DNA of 64,000 nucleotides from Mesostigma viride (lineage: Eukaryota; Streptophyta; Mesostigmatophyceae; Mesostigmatales; Mesostigmataceae): NCBI GenBank assembly GCA_009746045.1, contig RPFO01000041.1, positions 8,431,841 through 8,495,840 on the forward strand. The letters run 5' to 3'. This document shows positions 54,743-63,880 of the stretch, piece after piece. The notes beneath the pieces were generated by a model. That model saw nothing but the letters and a program-made list of their open reading frames with translations. It made no database searches and had not been told where the DNA came from. Made by a program: the position numbers and the translations under genes. The first letter of the stretch is position 1; the number at the start of each line of letters is the position of its first letter.

Positions 54743-57700
54743 CTAGGCGTCCCCCCTATGGGGCAGGGTTGCCTGCTTGCCATAGGGGTTCATCAAGTGG
54801 TACAACAGCTGATATTGTTCAGCTGCCTGCTGAGGCACTTTAGTGAGTGCATCAGCAGCGTTGTGTTTGTCCTCCACGTGACGGGTGGACTCCCAGTAGG
54901 TGGACTCCTGTTTCAGGACCACCCAGTCAAGATCAGTGTGGACAGCATAGGGGTTAGCAAGGAAACTGAGGACTGACTGACTGTCAGTGAGCAAGTGTGC
55001 CACCACCCCAGCATTGCTGCCTGCTTGCATCTGCAACCAAACCAGCACATGATTCAAGTACCTGGCATGAAGCACTGCTGACACCACTGCCCTGCACTCA
55101 GCAGCATTGCTGCTGACAGCCTTGCGTCTATGCAACCGGCTGTACCATGAAATGAGAGACAAGGGTGCATCATCATTCTGCACAAAATACAAGCCTGACT
55201 CCCTTGCCTGCATCTTGGTAATCTGCCTGGACTCCATGGAACTATCCATCATAGCTTGGATGTGAATGGTTTTGTGGAGATCCAAGGAGTGCAAGATAAG
55301 GGGAGGGCCCTCCTGGAGAGTTTTGGTGATGGCTTTGTGACCTACTTGCATCAAGACATCATCATCAACTCTGCTAACCACAGCCAGGTGAGGTGCACAC
55401 GTTGAGCACAACCACCCCAGCTTGCCTCTAATGGTAGGACAGGCTCCAGGTTTGATTTTTGTTTGCAAAACCTCCAAGCAGCTGTGCATGTAATCATTGG
55501 GAGAGTAGAGTGCACACACCCACTGGTTTTGATGCTGCTGGAGTTGTAACATTGTGCCACAAAATTTTATGGCAGTGGTGCCCAGCTCTACTTGCTTGCC
55601 AATCTCAAAATGCTGTGACACTTGTTGAATAAAATCATCCACAGCACGCCTTGGCCCAGCAATCAGCTGATCATCCCCATGCCACACAAAGGTGAGAATG
55701 CCATGAGGGTGTGGGACCACAAAGAAGCAAGGGTCTATGTCATCATATCTAGCCCCTAACTTTTCAAACACAGCCTGAGCTGACATCCTGAAAATGCGAG
55801 GAGCTGATTGCAGCCCTTCAACACCTATGTTAGCTTTCAGGTACTGCTGAGGGATGTGTTTTGCCCAAACTCTGGGAGTGGAGACTACGTACACCTGACC
55901 ATGCCACACTTGTTGTGCTATCTCAGGTGAGCCTTTCAGGAAAGCCCTTTTAATGTCTGTAGCCTTACAGATATAGTCATCCCCATCATTGAGATGACCC
56001 ACAAAGACAGACAGCAAGATTTTTAGGGATGTTTGCTGAATGCCTGGCGTGTACAACTCTGCCTCTGTCAGATCAGTGGTGCCCTTGAACTCTGTCACAC
56101 AAGGTCTAGCATGAAAGATGACTGACCCATCTGCTGCTGGCTTATGTTTACACACAAACTTCAGGCGCAAGTGCTTGCACCCTGCAGGCTTTTTGTCAAT
56201 AGGTGTGACAGGGGGAGTATGAGAAGGACTAAGAGGATCTGGCACTACCCATTCTTCCCTGGCCTTGTTAAAGGCCTCCACCCATTTTAGGAATCCTATG
56301 TGTGTGCGACAGTCTTGCTCTATCTGTTCATAAGAAAGAGGAGACATTTTAGCCACATCATGCTTGCCCAATCCAAATGAGTTGGGATGAAGTTTTTGGT
56401 TGTGAACCAGGTCTGCCACACAGGGTTCTTGCCCTGGGGCATACTTGGGTGTAGCAAATTTTACAGAAGCAATGTTGGTGTTAAGAAGTTTTTCAAGAGA
56501 AATTTTGAAATGATTCAGATCAACACCACCCATGTCCTGGATGGATAGTCTATCACTGGATATGAGGACACCAGGGTAACAGAGAAAAGGATCCCCCAAC
56601 AAAGCATTCCCTTTATAACCTTCCAATACCTGAAAAGGAGTGGGGATACCGAGTATAGTCAACATGACCTGACCTAATACCTTGAGGGATGACTGCCCTG
56701 AGAAATCAGCCACATGGTGCCAGGGTGAAGGTTCCAAAGGCAAATGGGGCACAGCCAGGGCACTGATAATGCTGACCTGGGCTTGTGTGTCCACTGCAAC
56801 CATAAATGGGCTATTGTCATTCTGCCCAACCTTCCCCACCTTAGCTGATCCTGCAGCAGTTTGAGCTTTGGCTCTATGAGCTGCTTGTAAAATGCGAACA
56901 GCGTCTGCTAGGCTGCGTTTGGAAGGTGCAGCTAGTGGCTGAGCTATGTTCACACTTGTAGAGGTGATAGGTTGCTGATCACCTGTTTTGCCAATGTGAC
57001 CCTCTGCTGCAGGGGGCCAATCCTGCAGTGACTGCCTGCAATCATCAAGGGTGACCTGGGTGTCACAGTGGGTGTGGCTCTCACACTCACCAGTGGGTGT
57101 TCCAAACAACCACTCACTGGGCAACGCTGGGATGCCAGGCAACTGTACAGGGCTGTCGGCCAACAGCTCTTCCTCCTCTGCCACGTCTGACACAGTTGGA
57201 AAATACAATTTCATCCTGTGAGGTGAACACCTGTGAATTTTTCCCGTGTCATTGTGTTTAACTAACACTGTCCTGCCAGTGGTGTTAAACTTTAGGATGG
57301 TGGCTGGCCCATGCCAGGTACCCACCTTGCCTAGTCCCGACTCCTTGTAGAATAGGACCTGATCCCCTTCTCTGAAGGTGGGACGTGGATGCTTTGCATC
57401 CTTGACAGCTAACCTGCTAGCTGTCTGTGCTCGCTGTGCGTTGTAGAGGGCTAGTACCTCAGGTGGATAAATGCCTGCATGCAATCCATCTGGTGTAATG
57501 ACCACCCCTTGTGGGGTTTTCATGAGTGGCCTCCTGTTGAGGACTTGGCACAACCTGGTGGACCACAGAGCTCTGTCAGCATAGGACCCACTGTCAGCCA
57601 GCAGATTGCCATCTTCTTTGGCTACAAGGGTTTTAATGGACCTGATGGCCCTTTCAATAATGCCTTGCCTCTCATGATCTTCTAGCCCAGCCAGATCAAT

Positions 57701-58504
57701 AGCCTCACACCCTGGTTCATTGGCAAGACATGTGAACTGCTGATCCAGTAACAATGCCTCCACAGGGTAGTACCTGGCCTGAGCAATCAAGAGAGCCCTG
57801 AGCAACTGTGTCTTGTCCATTCCAGGTAATGGTTCAATGGTTGTGTACCTTGACCATGCATCTTTAAGTGCCAAGTAAGATTGTCCTTTGATATGAAAGA
57901 CATCTCCTACCACCCTGCCCTTGCTCTTAGGTGGGGTAGCTACATGCCACTTAGGGGGTTTGGGTGCATTGAACTGACAATGCTGGCAGTGGGATCTGAC
58001 CACCTGGCATGCACGTCTGAGTGCTGCCCCCCCTATTGCTGCTGCCACCACCTCTGCACTCACTTCATGCCCATAAAGGAAATGCAACTGCAAAGCAAGC
58101 TCCTGAAAACTGATCTGAGCATCCTCTGCTGGGGACACTCTGCACACCTTGGGAACCATAGATGTGAAGGTTGGTTTAGAGACATAATCTTCTGAAACCA
58201 GCTGTAGCACCTTTCCAGAACTGCTCACTGCTCTGACAGTGGGGCATGCAGAAGAAGAAGGTGAAGCAGGCACACTCAAGCCAGCATGAGAGGGAGACTC
58301 ACACTTCTTGCCGTAAGGAGGCCGCTTGCAGTCCTTGGGGTCACCGTGGGGCGGCCCGTGGCACTTGTGGCACAGGACGTCCAAATGCCCCAGCTCGTCC
58401 ACGTTCTTGCGGCAGGTGGGCCGCAGGTGGTACTTCATGCCACAGCGGGTGCACCGCTGAGAAGACTTGTCCTCCTTGTCCTGCTTCTTGTTGTTGTTGT
58501 TGTT

Positions 58505-58552
<48 letters not shown>

Positions 58553-59521
58553 ACTGTTGTTGTTGTTGTTGCTGGAGCTGCCCCCCTTGGAGGGAGACTG
58601 CCCCTTACCCTTGCCCTTGCCCCAGCCCCTGCCCTTGCCCTTGCCCTTGCCCTTGCCCTTGCCCTTGCCCTTAAACATTTGTCCCAGCAGGGACTTGACT
58701 TCTGCCATAGTGACAGGTCTCTTGCTCCTGTCTTCCCTCTCCCTATCCTCCTCCTCCCTCTCTTCCCCCCTGACCCTCTTTACAGAGGTGCCCATGGCCC
58801 CCTGGCTAAGGGGAGCCAAGGCCAGCTTGATATAATCCAATGCCTCCTTCATGTCCTCCCAGTACTTTGCCATTCCTGTTGCAAGCATGGCGTAGGTGTT
58901 TTTGTCAAGTTTGAGTTTCTCAAGGAAGGAACGCAGCAAGAACTTGTGATCTAGCTGCTGGACATCAGGACGTGCTTTGATGGCTAGCTCATATTTCTTT
59001 GTCTCAGCCACATAGTCCACTGATGTGACCCTGTATTCCTCTACCCACCTGAATGCCCCATAGATGTCCACAGATGAGGGGGTGGAGAGGAGGTCAGTTA
59101 GCTCCTTCATGAAAGCCTCCCAAACTGCCCTAGCCTGCGTGTCCTGCCACTTGGGATACCTACGCTGGAAGACAAGAATGAGATTCTGAATCTGAGAAGA
59201 GGACTGATGGTAAAAATCCCCCTGCATGAGAGATCCAAACCAATTCTTGACATTCAGTTCCTCCCTAGCCAGCTGCAGAGAGAGAAGTGCATGATTCCCC
59301 TGCTCCCTAGTATACCCCTCAGGCAGCCCCCTGACATTAATCCTATCCACAGGACGGTTTTCATTGTAAGTGGGCAACCTAGAGGGGGATGCAGGGGGAG
59401 AGGGAGAAGATGGTGTTGCTGCTGCAGCATTCACAGGAGAGACCTGCTGAGAGGGAAGTGCTACTTGAGTGAGCTGAGCAGGATGGGCAAACATGGGCTG
59501 TGTAGGAGGGTTAGACAACAT
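54743..59521 (-). CDS. Intact Gag-Pol polyprotein (about 1,592 aa): Gag-integrase-protease-RT-RNase H
   Basis: The first ATG of the open frame is at 59521. The Gag region has a Pro-rich start, a helical capsid-like domain (WFGSLMQGDFYHQSSSQI, WEAFMKELTDLL), a Gly-Lys repeat, poly-Asn (58490-58578) and two Cys/His clusters (CTRCGMKYHLRPTC; CHKCHGPPHGDPKDC). Integrase follows: HFLYGH near 58080, CQHC at 57974-57988, candidate D (GDVFH), D (LLLDQQF) and E (GIIERAIR, near 57652), and a GPF/Y-like tail (FYKESGLGKVGTWHGPATIL). Then retropepsin-like VDTQAQVSII near 56790 with NALLGDPFLC, copia RT with TDIKRAFLKG and HGDD (55670-55681), and RNase H (MMDSSMES, AAECRAV, LLTDSQSV, HNAADALTK). All catalytic motifs are readable. 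Protease between integrase and RT is unusual. Confidence 0.92.
58490..58675 (-). repeat. Coding microsatellites: poly-Asn and Gly-Lys repeat
   Basis: An AAC/AAT trinucleotide run (58490-58578) encodes about 30 Asn with one Ser interruption, and a GGCAAG hexamer run (about 58605-58675) encodes alternating Gly-Lys. Both lie between capsid-like domain and zinc knuckles. The first would be length-variable between copies; the second makes a basic RNA-binding-like segment. Confidence 0.9.
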
Positions 59522-61221
59522 AGGGGTGGGCTGGTGGGGGTGTGAGTGTGTGTCACTTCCCGCCTCCTGCTGCGGGCCTCCTCCCAATCATGGAAGGTGG
59601 GAGAGAGGGACACGTCATCGTCAGTAGGGTTAGTAAGATTGTGATGCAACCAGGTAGGCAGAGTTAGCCACCTACCCGCCCCTCTCAGGATGGCGTTGTG
59701 TAGGAGCTCCAGCAAACGCACCAGACGCACCCTGCTGCCCTGCACCCTCCTCCCTGAGAGGAGAGCCTGCAGGGCAGGCAGCAGGTCGTCGCACACCCTG
59801 CGTGTGCCCTCTTGGAGGTTGGGCAGGCCCAGGATGTGCGTGATGATTGCACACACCAGGCTGCCCGCCTCCGCGACGTGCATCTGCTGGCTCCTGTCGG
59901 CCAGCCCACGGAAGGAGGCTGTGGCTGTCTGTATGGCACGCCACACGGCCTCATCACCAGGGTGATGAAGTCGCGACCTTGCAGGTCGCCCTCCAGCAGT
60001 GCTGGTTGCTGCCCAGCTGCGGTGGGACCCTGGGCCCCTCCGGCCCTGCCAGGGACTTGTCCTTGTGCGACTAGAGGGGGCCTGCCCCCCAGAGCCGCTG
60101 GAGGTGCCCGTGACACCCTCCATGGGGGCTGCATCCCCCGCCAGCGCCGGAGGCGCCGGCGTCGCTGCCGGGGTCCCTGCGACCCCGGGCGCTTGTGTCG
60201 CCGCCGGGGTCCCTGCGACCCCGGTGGCCTCCTCAGCCACCTGGCCCCCCACGCTGGGCGGGGGAGCCTGCGGCTGAGGTTGGACCCTCTGACCTGCCAG
60301 AGGGTCCTGGGTGGCTTCACCACCCATGGGCGTGTTGGGGGCGTCTGCCGCCCCGCGCCCGTCGCAGGCGGCATCGCAGCCGCCTCACGCCTATCCGGGC
60401 CCCAGCCAACTGGCGTGACTTGGGGCCACGGCCCCAACGGAGTCAGCGCGATCTCTGTCTGGCGACCACGCGCAGCGCCTCTCTCTGGCGCTGCCTGGAC
60501 GCCCACTGATCAACAGTGCCGGGGTTGTGCCTCGGCCGATTGGCGAAACAGTACAGCCAAACTGCCACCTGAACCAGTGGGACTGCATCCTAAGACGCCC
60601 CTCGATCAGCGTGTGCACCCGATGAACCTCTATCGCGTGGATCTCCTCATCTGGAAGCAACTGAAAACGTTGAGTAAGATCCGGCCGTTCACCGAAATGA
60701 ACGCCGGGATGTCGTCCTCCCCAAGGGGGAGAAAATGGGGTGGGCGCCCGAACGCGACCGGGGGCGGAACATGTTCCCCATACCGGTCAATGTCCATGGT
60801 GGCCATCTGTCGGCCCACGGAAAGGTTGCCAGACGTCGCAGGTGTCTGCGACGAAAGCTCAAGCGAAGGCCGAGGCCTCGCAGGCTGCACCTCGCCATCC
60901 TCCTCGAGGAATCACTCCGCTCACGACCCCCGTCACCTGCGACGGGGGAACGTCGTGCCCGGGGGACCTGCCCCCCAGGTGCCATGGCGGACGAACCGCC
61001 AGTGGCAAACGGCCGACCGCTCGCCATCCCCGGGCGCCGGGCCCCACCTGCGGGCCCCGACGCCTGGGTTGGTCAGCGACCACCGTGCGGAAGGTGACGT
61101 TGGGCGTCACCCTCGCATCGTTGGTGGAGGGCGTGCCCTCCGGCGAAAGGCGGGGTGAGGTGCGCCTGGCAGGCGCCTTCCCCTTGTTGTTGTTGCCGTT
61201 GTTGCCGTTGTTGGAAGCCAT
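59461..61221 (-). pseudogene. ORF1 region of the second family, frameshifted
   Basis: The ATG at 61221 follows the 5' LTR by 46 bp and reads MASNNGNNGNNNKGKAPARR. Coding-like sequence then moves between frames: FLPLGEDDIPAFISVNGR (frame ending 60630), PDEEIHAIEVHRVHTLIEG and RLRMQSHWFRWQFGCTVSPI (frame ending 60391), and a Pro/Ala-rich then helical section WRAIQTATASFRGLADRSQQ, VCAIITHILGLPNLQEGTR and LVRLLELLHNAIL (60327-59461). At least two frameshifts are needed, so it is decayed or partly misread although gag-pol is intact. Its end overlaps gag by 61 bp in another frame. It has no visible sequence similarity to ORF1 of the other family, but the position is the same. Confidence 0.6.
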
Positions 61222-61266
61222 ATCTTTTTTTTTGCTTGTAAAAAAAATATCGAACTTTTCAGTCCA

Positions 61267-61721
61267 AGTTGGATGGAGACTAGGGACGACGAACAACTGC
61301 GAAAGCTGAGAGCGAATGATGATTGTATTACAATAATACAATGAGAGAGCGATGAAAGCTGAGGGCTCAGAATGGAACTGGGCAGACTCGGGTGCTGTGG
61401 CACTCCCCAGTGCTACACCTATATGCCTATGGCGGTGCTACCTGCAGCACACGACCAGTGGACAAGTGTACACTGCAATGCCATGCGACCACGTCACTAG
61501 CATCCAGCTAAGACTCGGCCCGTCAGGCCCGGCTACACCAGACCTGGCGGGTCGAGCTAGCACCTAGGAACAGTCTGGCACTAACCGCACATCGGTCCAC
61601 ATGACACCTCAGTACCGTACACCCTGCCGTACTGTACTGAGGTGTCCCGCTCAGCCGCGGTAGGCAATACGCGGCGCGCAGGCCGGAAATCCGTGTGTCA
61701 GCCTAAGCATCTCATCTAACT
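61267..61721 (-). repeat. 5' LTR (455 bp)
   Basis: This is the upstream LTR in the minus-strand direction; TGGACTGAAAAGTTCG follows at once and could be a tRNA primer site because it begins TGG. GTCTC at 61722-61726 is the target duplication. Confidence 0.92.
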
Positions 61722-61726
61722 GTCTC

Positions 61727-61894
61727 CCCCTCTTATACTGGGTCCTGTGGATTTGTACAAGCCCCTTGACATGGTTCTCTATGTGGACAGTTCTATGGAT
61801 AATAGGAAGGTCACAGAGGTCAGGGGCAGGGCAGCAGCATTAGTTACCCTGGAGCAAGATCACACCTCACTTGTTACCTGGTACAGTCGGTTGC
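61727..61894 (+). pseudogene. RNase H fragment of the interrupted pol
   Basis: It resumes the pol of 50169-53216 after the insertion: DLYKPLDMVLYVDSSMDNRK and TSLVTWYSRL, about 55 codons with the first RNase H Asp. Homology ends at 61894 against C-rich repeat; the remaining RNase H, 3' region and LTR are missing. Confidence 0.85.
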
Positions 61895-62262
61895 GCCAGT
61901 TACACCCCTCCCCCCCCCCCCACCCACCCCACACGCTGGCACACGCCACACACCCCTCCCACCCACCCCACACACGCTGGCACACGCCACTCACACACTG
62001 CCACACGCCACACACCCCTCCCACCCACCCCACACACACTGCCACACGCCACCCACACACTGTCGCACACTGACACACGACACCCACACACTGACACACA
62101 CTCACACACACTCACACTCACTATGACACACACTCACACACCCAAACACCCACCACACACACACGCACCACACCACACCACGAAAAAAATTTAAAGGCAC
62201 ACACTCACACTACCACACACTATCACACACTATCACACACTATCACGCACTGAACAGGCAGG
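61895..62262. repeat. C/A-rich simple and minisatellite repeat
   Basis: A C run (61908-61921) is followed by degenerate CACACGCCACACACCCCTCC-type units of about 45-50 bp and then CACACA and ACTATCACAC runs. One strand is nearly free of G. It marks the 3' breakpoint of the retrotransposon. Confidence 0.9.
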
Positions 62263-62268
62263 AACGCG

Positions 62269-62364
62269 GGGGTCAGTCACGAAGTTTCTAGGGACGCTTT
62301 AGAAGTGCTGTAACCACGGTAAAAGCACTTCTAACGCGTCCCTAGAAACTTCGTGACCGACCCC
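62269..62364. repeat. Near-perfect hairpin, 40-bp arms
   Basis: The arms (62269-62308 and 62325-62364) contain GTCACGAAGTTTCTAGGGAC and its complement with two mismatches in 40, around a 16-base loop. It could be a foldback MITE; no clear target duplication is seen. Confidence 0.85.
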
Positions 62365-63082
62365 TCGCCCCCACCCTTTGTCAGAGCGCGCCCGGGGCTG
62401 GCAGGCGCCCGAGCAGGTCGCGCCACGTGTCCAATTCCTGACACACCCTGTCCGTACTCCAGGGTGTACGGGCCGGCGCACCCTGCCGTACTCCCCTGGG
62501 ACCCTGGGCAGCCCCTGAGAGTGTCTGAGCGTCTCTGTGGGCAGGCGCCCCACTTTGAAAGAGAAGTACAGCCTTTTTGGGAGAAGTTTATCACCTTCCC
62601 CCCCCGCGAGCCCCTGCTCGGGCGTCGGCGTCCAAAAGTCCCGGTTCAAAGCTTATCACCCCTCCCCCCCGGCGATAGCTGGAGAGGGTGTGCCAATTTT
62701 GTTCCCTCCCTCTCCCGCCCTTCTCGATGGTCGAGTTTGGATAGGATATACTTGATATACTTCTTTTTTGACCAAAAAGACAATCTATTTTATGGCTATG
62801 AAAAATTACAAAATTGTATCAATGGGTGATGTATCAAGGGTGGGTATATATGGACAGTTGTGGCCGGCGCCCGGTAAAAAAGAAGTCTATCAAGAGTATC
62901 CTATCCACCGCGACCCCCCGCCAGATGCGGGAGAGGCACCGAGGGATCCCCCCGCGTTCCCGCCCCCCGAACATGGATAACCTTCTAACCCCCCTAAAGC
63001 CCGCCGCCCCCTCTCCCGGGGTTGGCGCCTCTCGAGCGTGATAGACTTCTCTCCCCTTGGATAAGCTTCTCTTCACGGTCCC
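62365..63082. other. No gene seen; contains an inverted repeat
   Basis: No frame with recognisable content is present. An imperfect inverted repeat lies at 62739-62773 and 62873-62906 (GGATAGGATA...ACTTCTTTTTT), and related TTATCACC-CCCCC blocks occur near 62590 and 62650. Confidence 0.45.
62739..62906. repeat. Imperfect inverted repeat, 34-35 bp arms
   Basis: The arms match at about 31 of 34 positions with a one-base indel and enclose 99 bp of unrelated AT-rich sequence. It may be a small MITE or the ends of a deleted element. Confidence 0.7.
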
Positions 63083-63880
63083 CTAGACGATGCCCCAGTA
63101 GGCCCGCTGCTCGGCCGCGGAGTCGAGTGCCTTGTCGAGCCTGGTCTGGTGCAGCGCGCCGAGGAGGTCCCTGGCGGAGGCGGGCGCCACACGCCTCATG
63201 GCGCCCAGGAGTCGCTGCACGGTGCTCCCCCCTCCCTGGCCCACGCCCCTCGGTATCTCTGTCGGGCCCAGGGGCAGGGGCAGCACGCGTATGACCCCTT
63301 GGTAGCTGGCCCGCGCGTCCCAGAAGCTGGCGCTCCACTTCTTCGTCGGCTGCGAGAAGACGATGGCGAGGTCCTGTCGGATGCGGCGCCCGGCTCGCAG
63401 CCAGCGGCGGAGCTTTTCCTCGGGGTCGTCGGCTAGCACACGTCGCGCGATCATGCCTGTGATGCACGCATATGGCTGGCATTTTTTCGACCCGGAGTCG
63501 GCCCGGAGTCGGCCCGGAGTCGGCCCGCCCCCCTTGCCCTGAGTAGGCTTTCTAGCGCCCCCTCCCCCTCCCCCTCCCTCTCCCCCTATCTGCCCCCCTC
63601 CTAATCTCCTTTCCCTTCCCCCCATTTCCGGGTCCCACAAGACCCACTCACTGATGTTCCTGTCGCGCCACATTCCGGGCCCCATATCGCTGTGCTCAAT
63701 GGCAGCCGCGGCTTCCTCGTCTCCGACGCTTCTCAGATTATAGGCGGTCGCGCCCCGAGATTTCCTGGATGGAGCGCCCATATGAGCTCCGCCACGGGGG
63801 TCAACCTGCGCGCCACCGCAAACATGACGTCGAGCACGTCCCTGACGAGATGCTGTCCTCCGGGGAACACGGGCATCCAC
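63083..63880 (-). CDS. Unidentified protein, possibly the C-terminal part of a frameshifted gene
   Basis: The minus-strand frame of 265 codons has a middle part that looks coding (SRKSRGATAYNLRSVGDEEA, MWRDRNISEWVLWDPEMGG), a Gly-rich run, a segment that includes a 12-bp tandem repeat (63487-63527), and a second coding-like part CQPYACITGMIARRVLADD, LRRWLRAGRRIRQDLAIVFS, FWDARASYQGVIRVLPLPLG, ARDLLGALHQTRLDKALDS. It ends at a stop at 63083. The N-terminal portion probably belongs to the frame at 63733-64000, joined by a frameshift near 63770. No family is recognised; an element ORF1 or a host gene is possible. Confidence 0.4.
   Translation of the reverse strand: MDARVPRRTASRQGRARRHVCGGAQVDPRGGAHMGAPSRKSRGATAYNLRSVGDEEAAAAIEHSDMGPGMWRDRNISEWVLWDPEMGGRERRLGGGQIGGEGGGGGGGARKPTQGKGGGPTPGRLRADSGSKKCQPYACITGMIARRVLADDPEEKLRRWLRAGRRIRQDLAIVFSQPTKKWSASFWDARASYQGVIRVLPLPLGPTEIPRGVGQGGGSTVQRLLGAMRRVAPASARDLLGALHQTRLDKALDSAAEQRAYWGIV

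Larger units (their letters stand above)
53222..61721 (-). mobile_element. Second-family AGTT...AACT retrotransposon, minus strand, full length (8.5 kb)
   Basis: Two 455-bp LTRs (53222-53676 and 61267-61721), identical by eye, begin AGTTGGATG and end CATCTAACT on the plus strand and are flanked by GTCTC (53217-53221 and 61722-61726). Transcription is on the minus strand: 5' LTR at right, then TGGACTGAAAAG as a possible primer site, an ORF1 region (61221-59461), an intact gag-pol frame (59521-54743), a 1.07-kb 3' region, and the 3' LTR. Identical LTRs and an intact pol suggest recent, perhaps still active, transposition. It shares domain order and LTR end form with the AGTTAGC family. Confidence 0.92.
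45542..61894 (+). mobile_element. Best copy of the AGTTAGC retrotransposon, with nested hAT and LTR elements
   Basis: The order is 5' LTR, ORF1, gag, UGA, pol with integrase, protease, RT and part of RNase H. Two elements lie inside: a hAT (46825-48172) and a second-family retrotransposon (53222-61721). Homology ends at about 61894 in RNase H, where C/A-rich repeat replaces the 3' part; no 3' LTR is present. Excluding insertions, ORF1 and gag are intact and pol has one 4-bp insertion near 52610. It lacks the MITE that splits pol in the 7-29 kb copies. Confidence 0.87.

Noticed and set aside
58246-58954. Plus-strand frames with long Cys, Val or Leu runs
   Set aside because: These are translations of the poly-Asn and Gly-Lys microsatellites of the minus-strand gag-pol in wrong frames.
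59812-61158. 448-codon plus-strand frame opposite ORF1 of the second family
   Set aside because: It lies antisense to the element, crosses its regions without motifs, and reflects the GC-rich composition.
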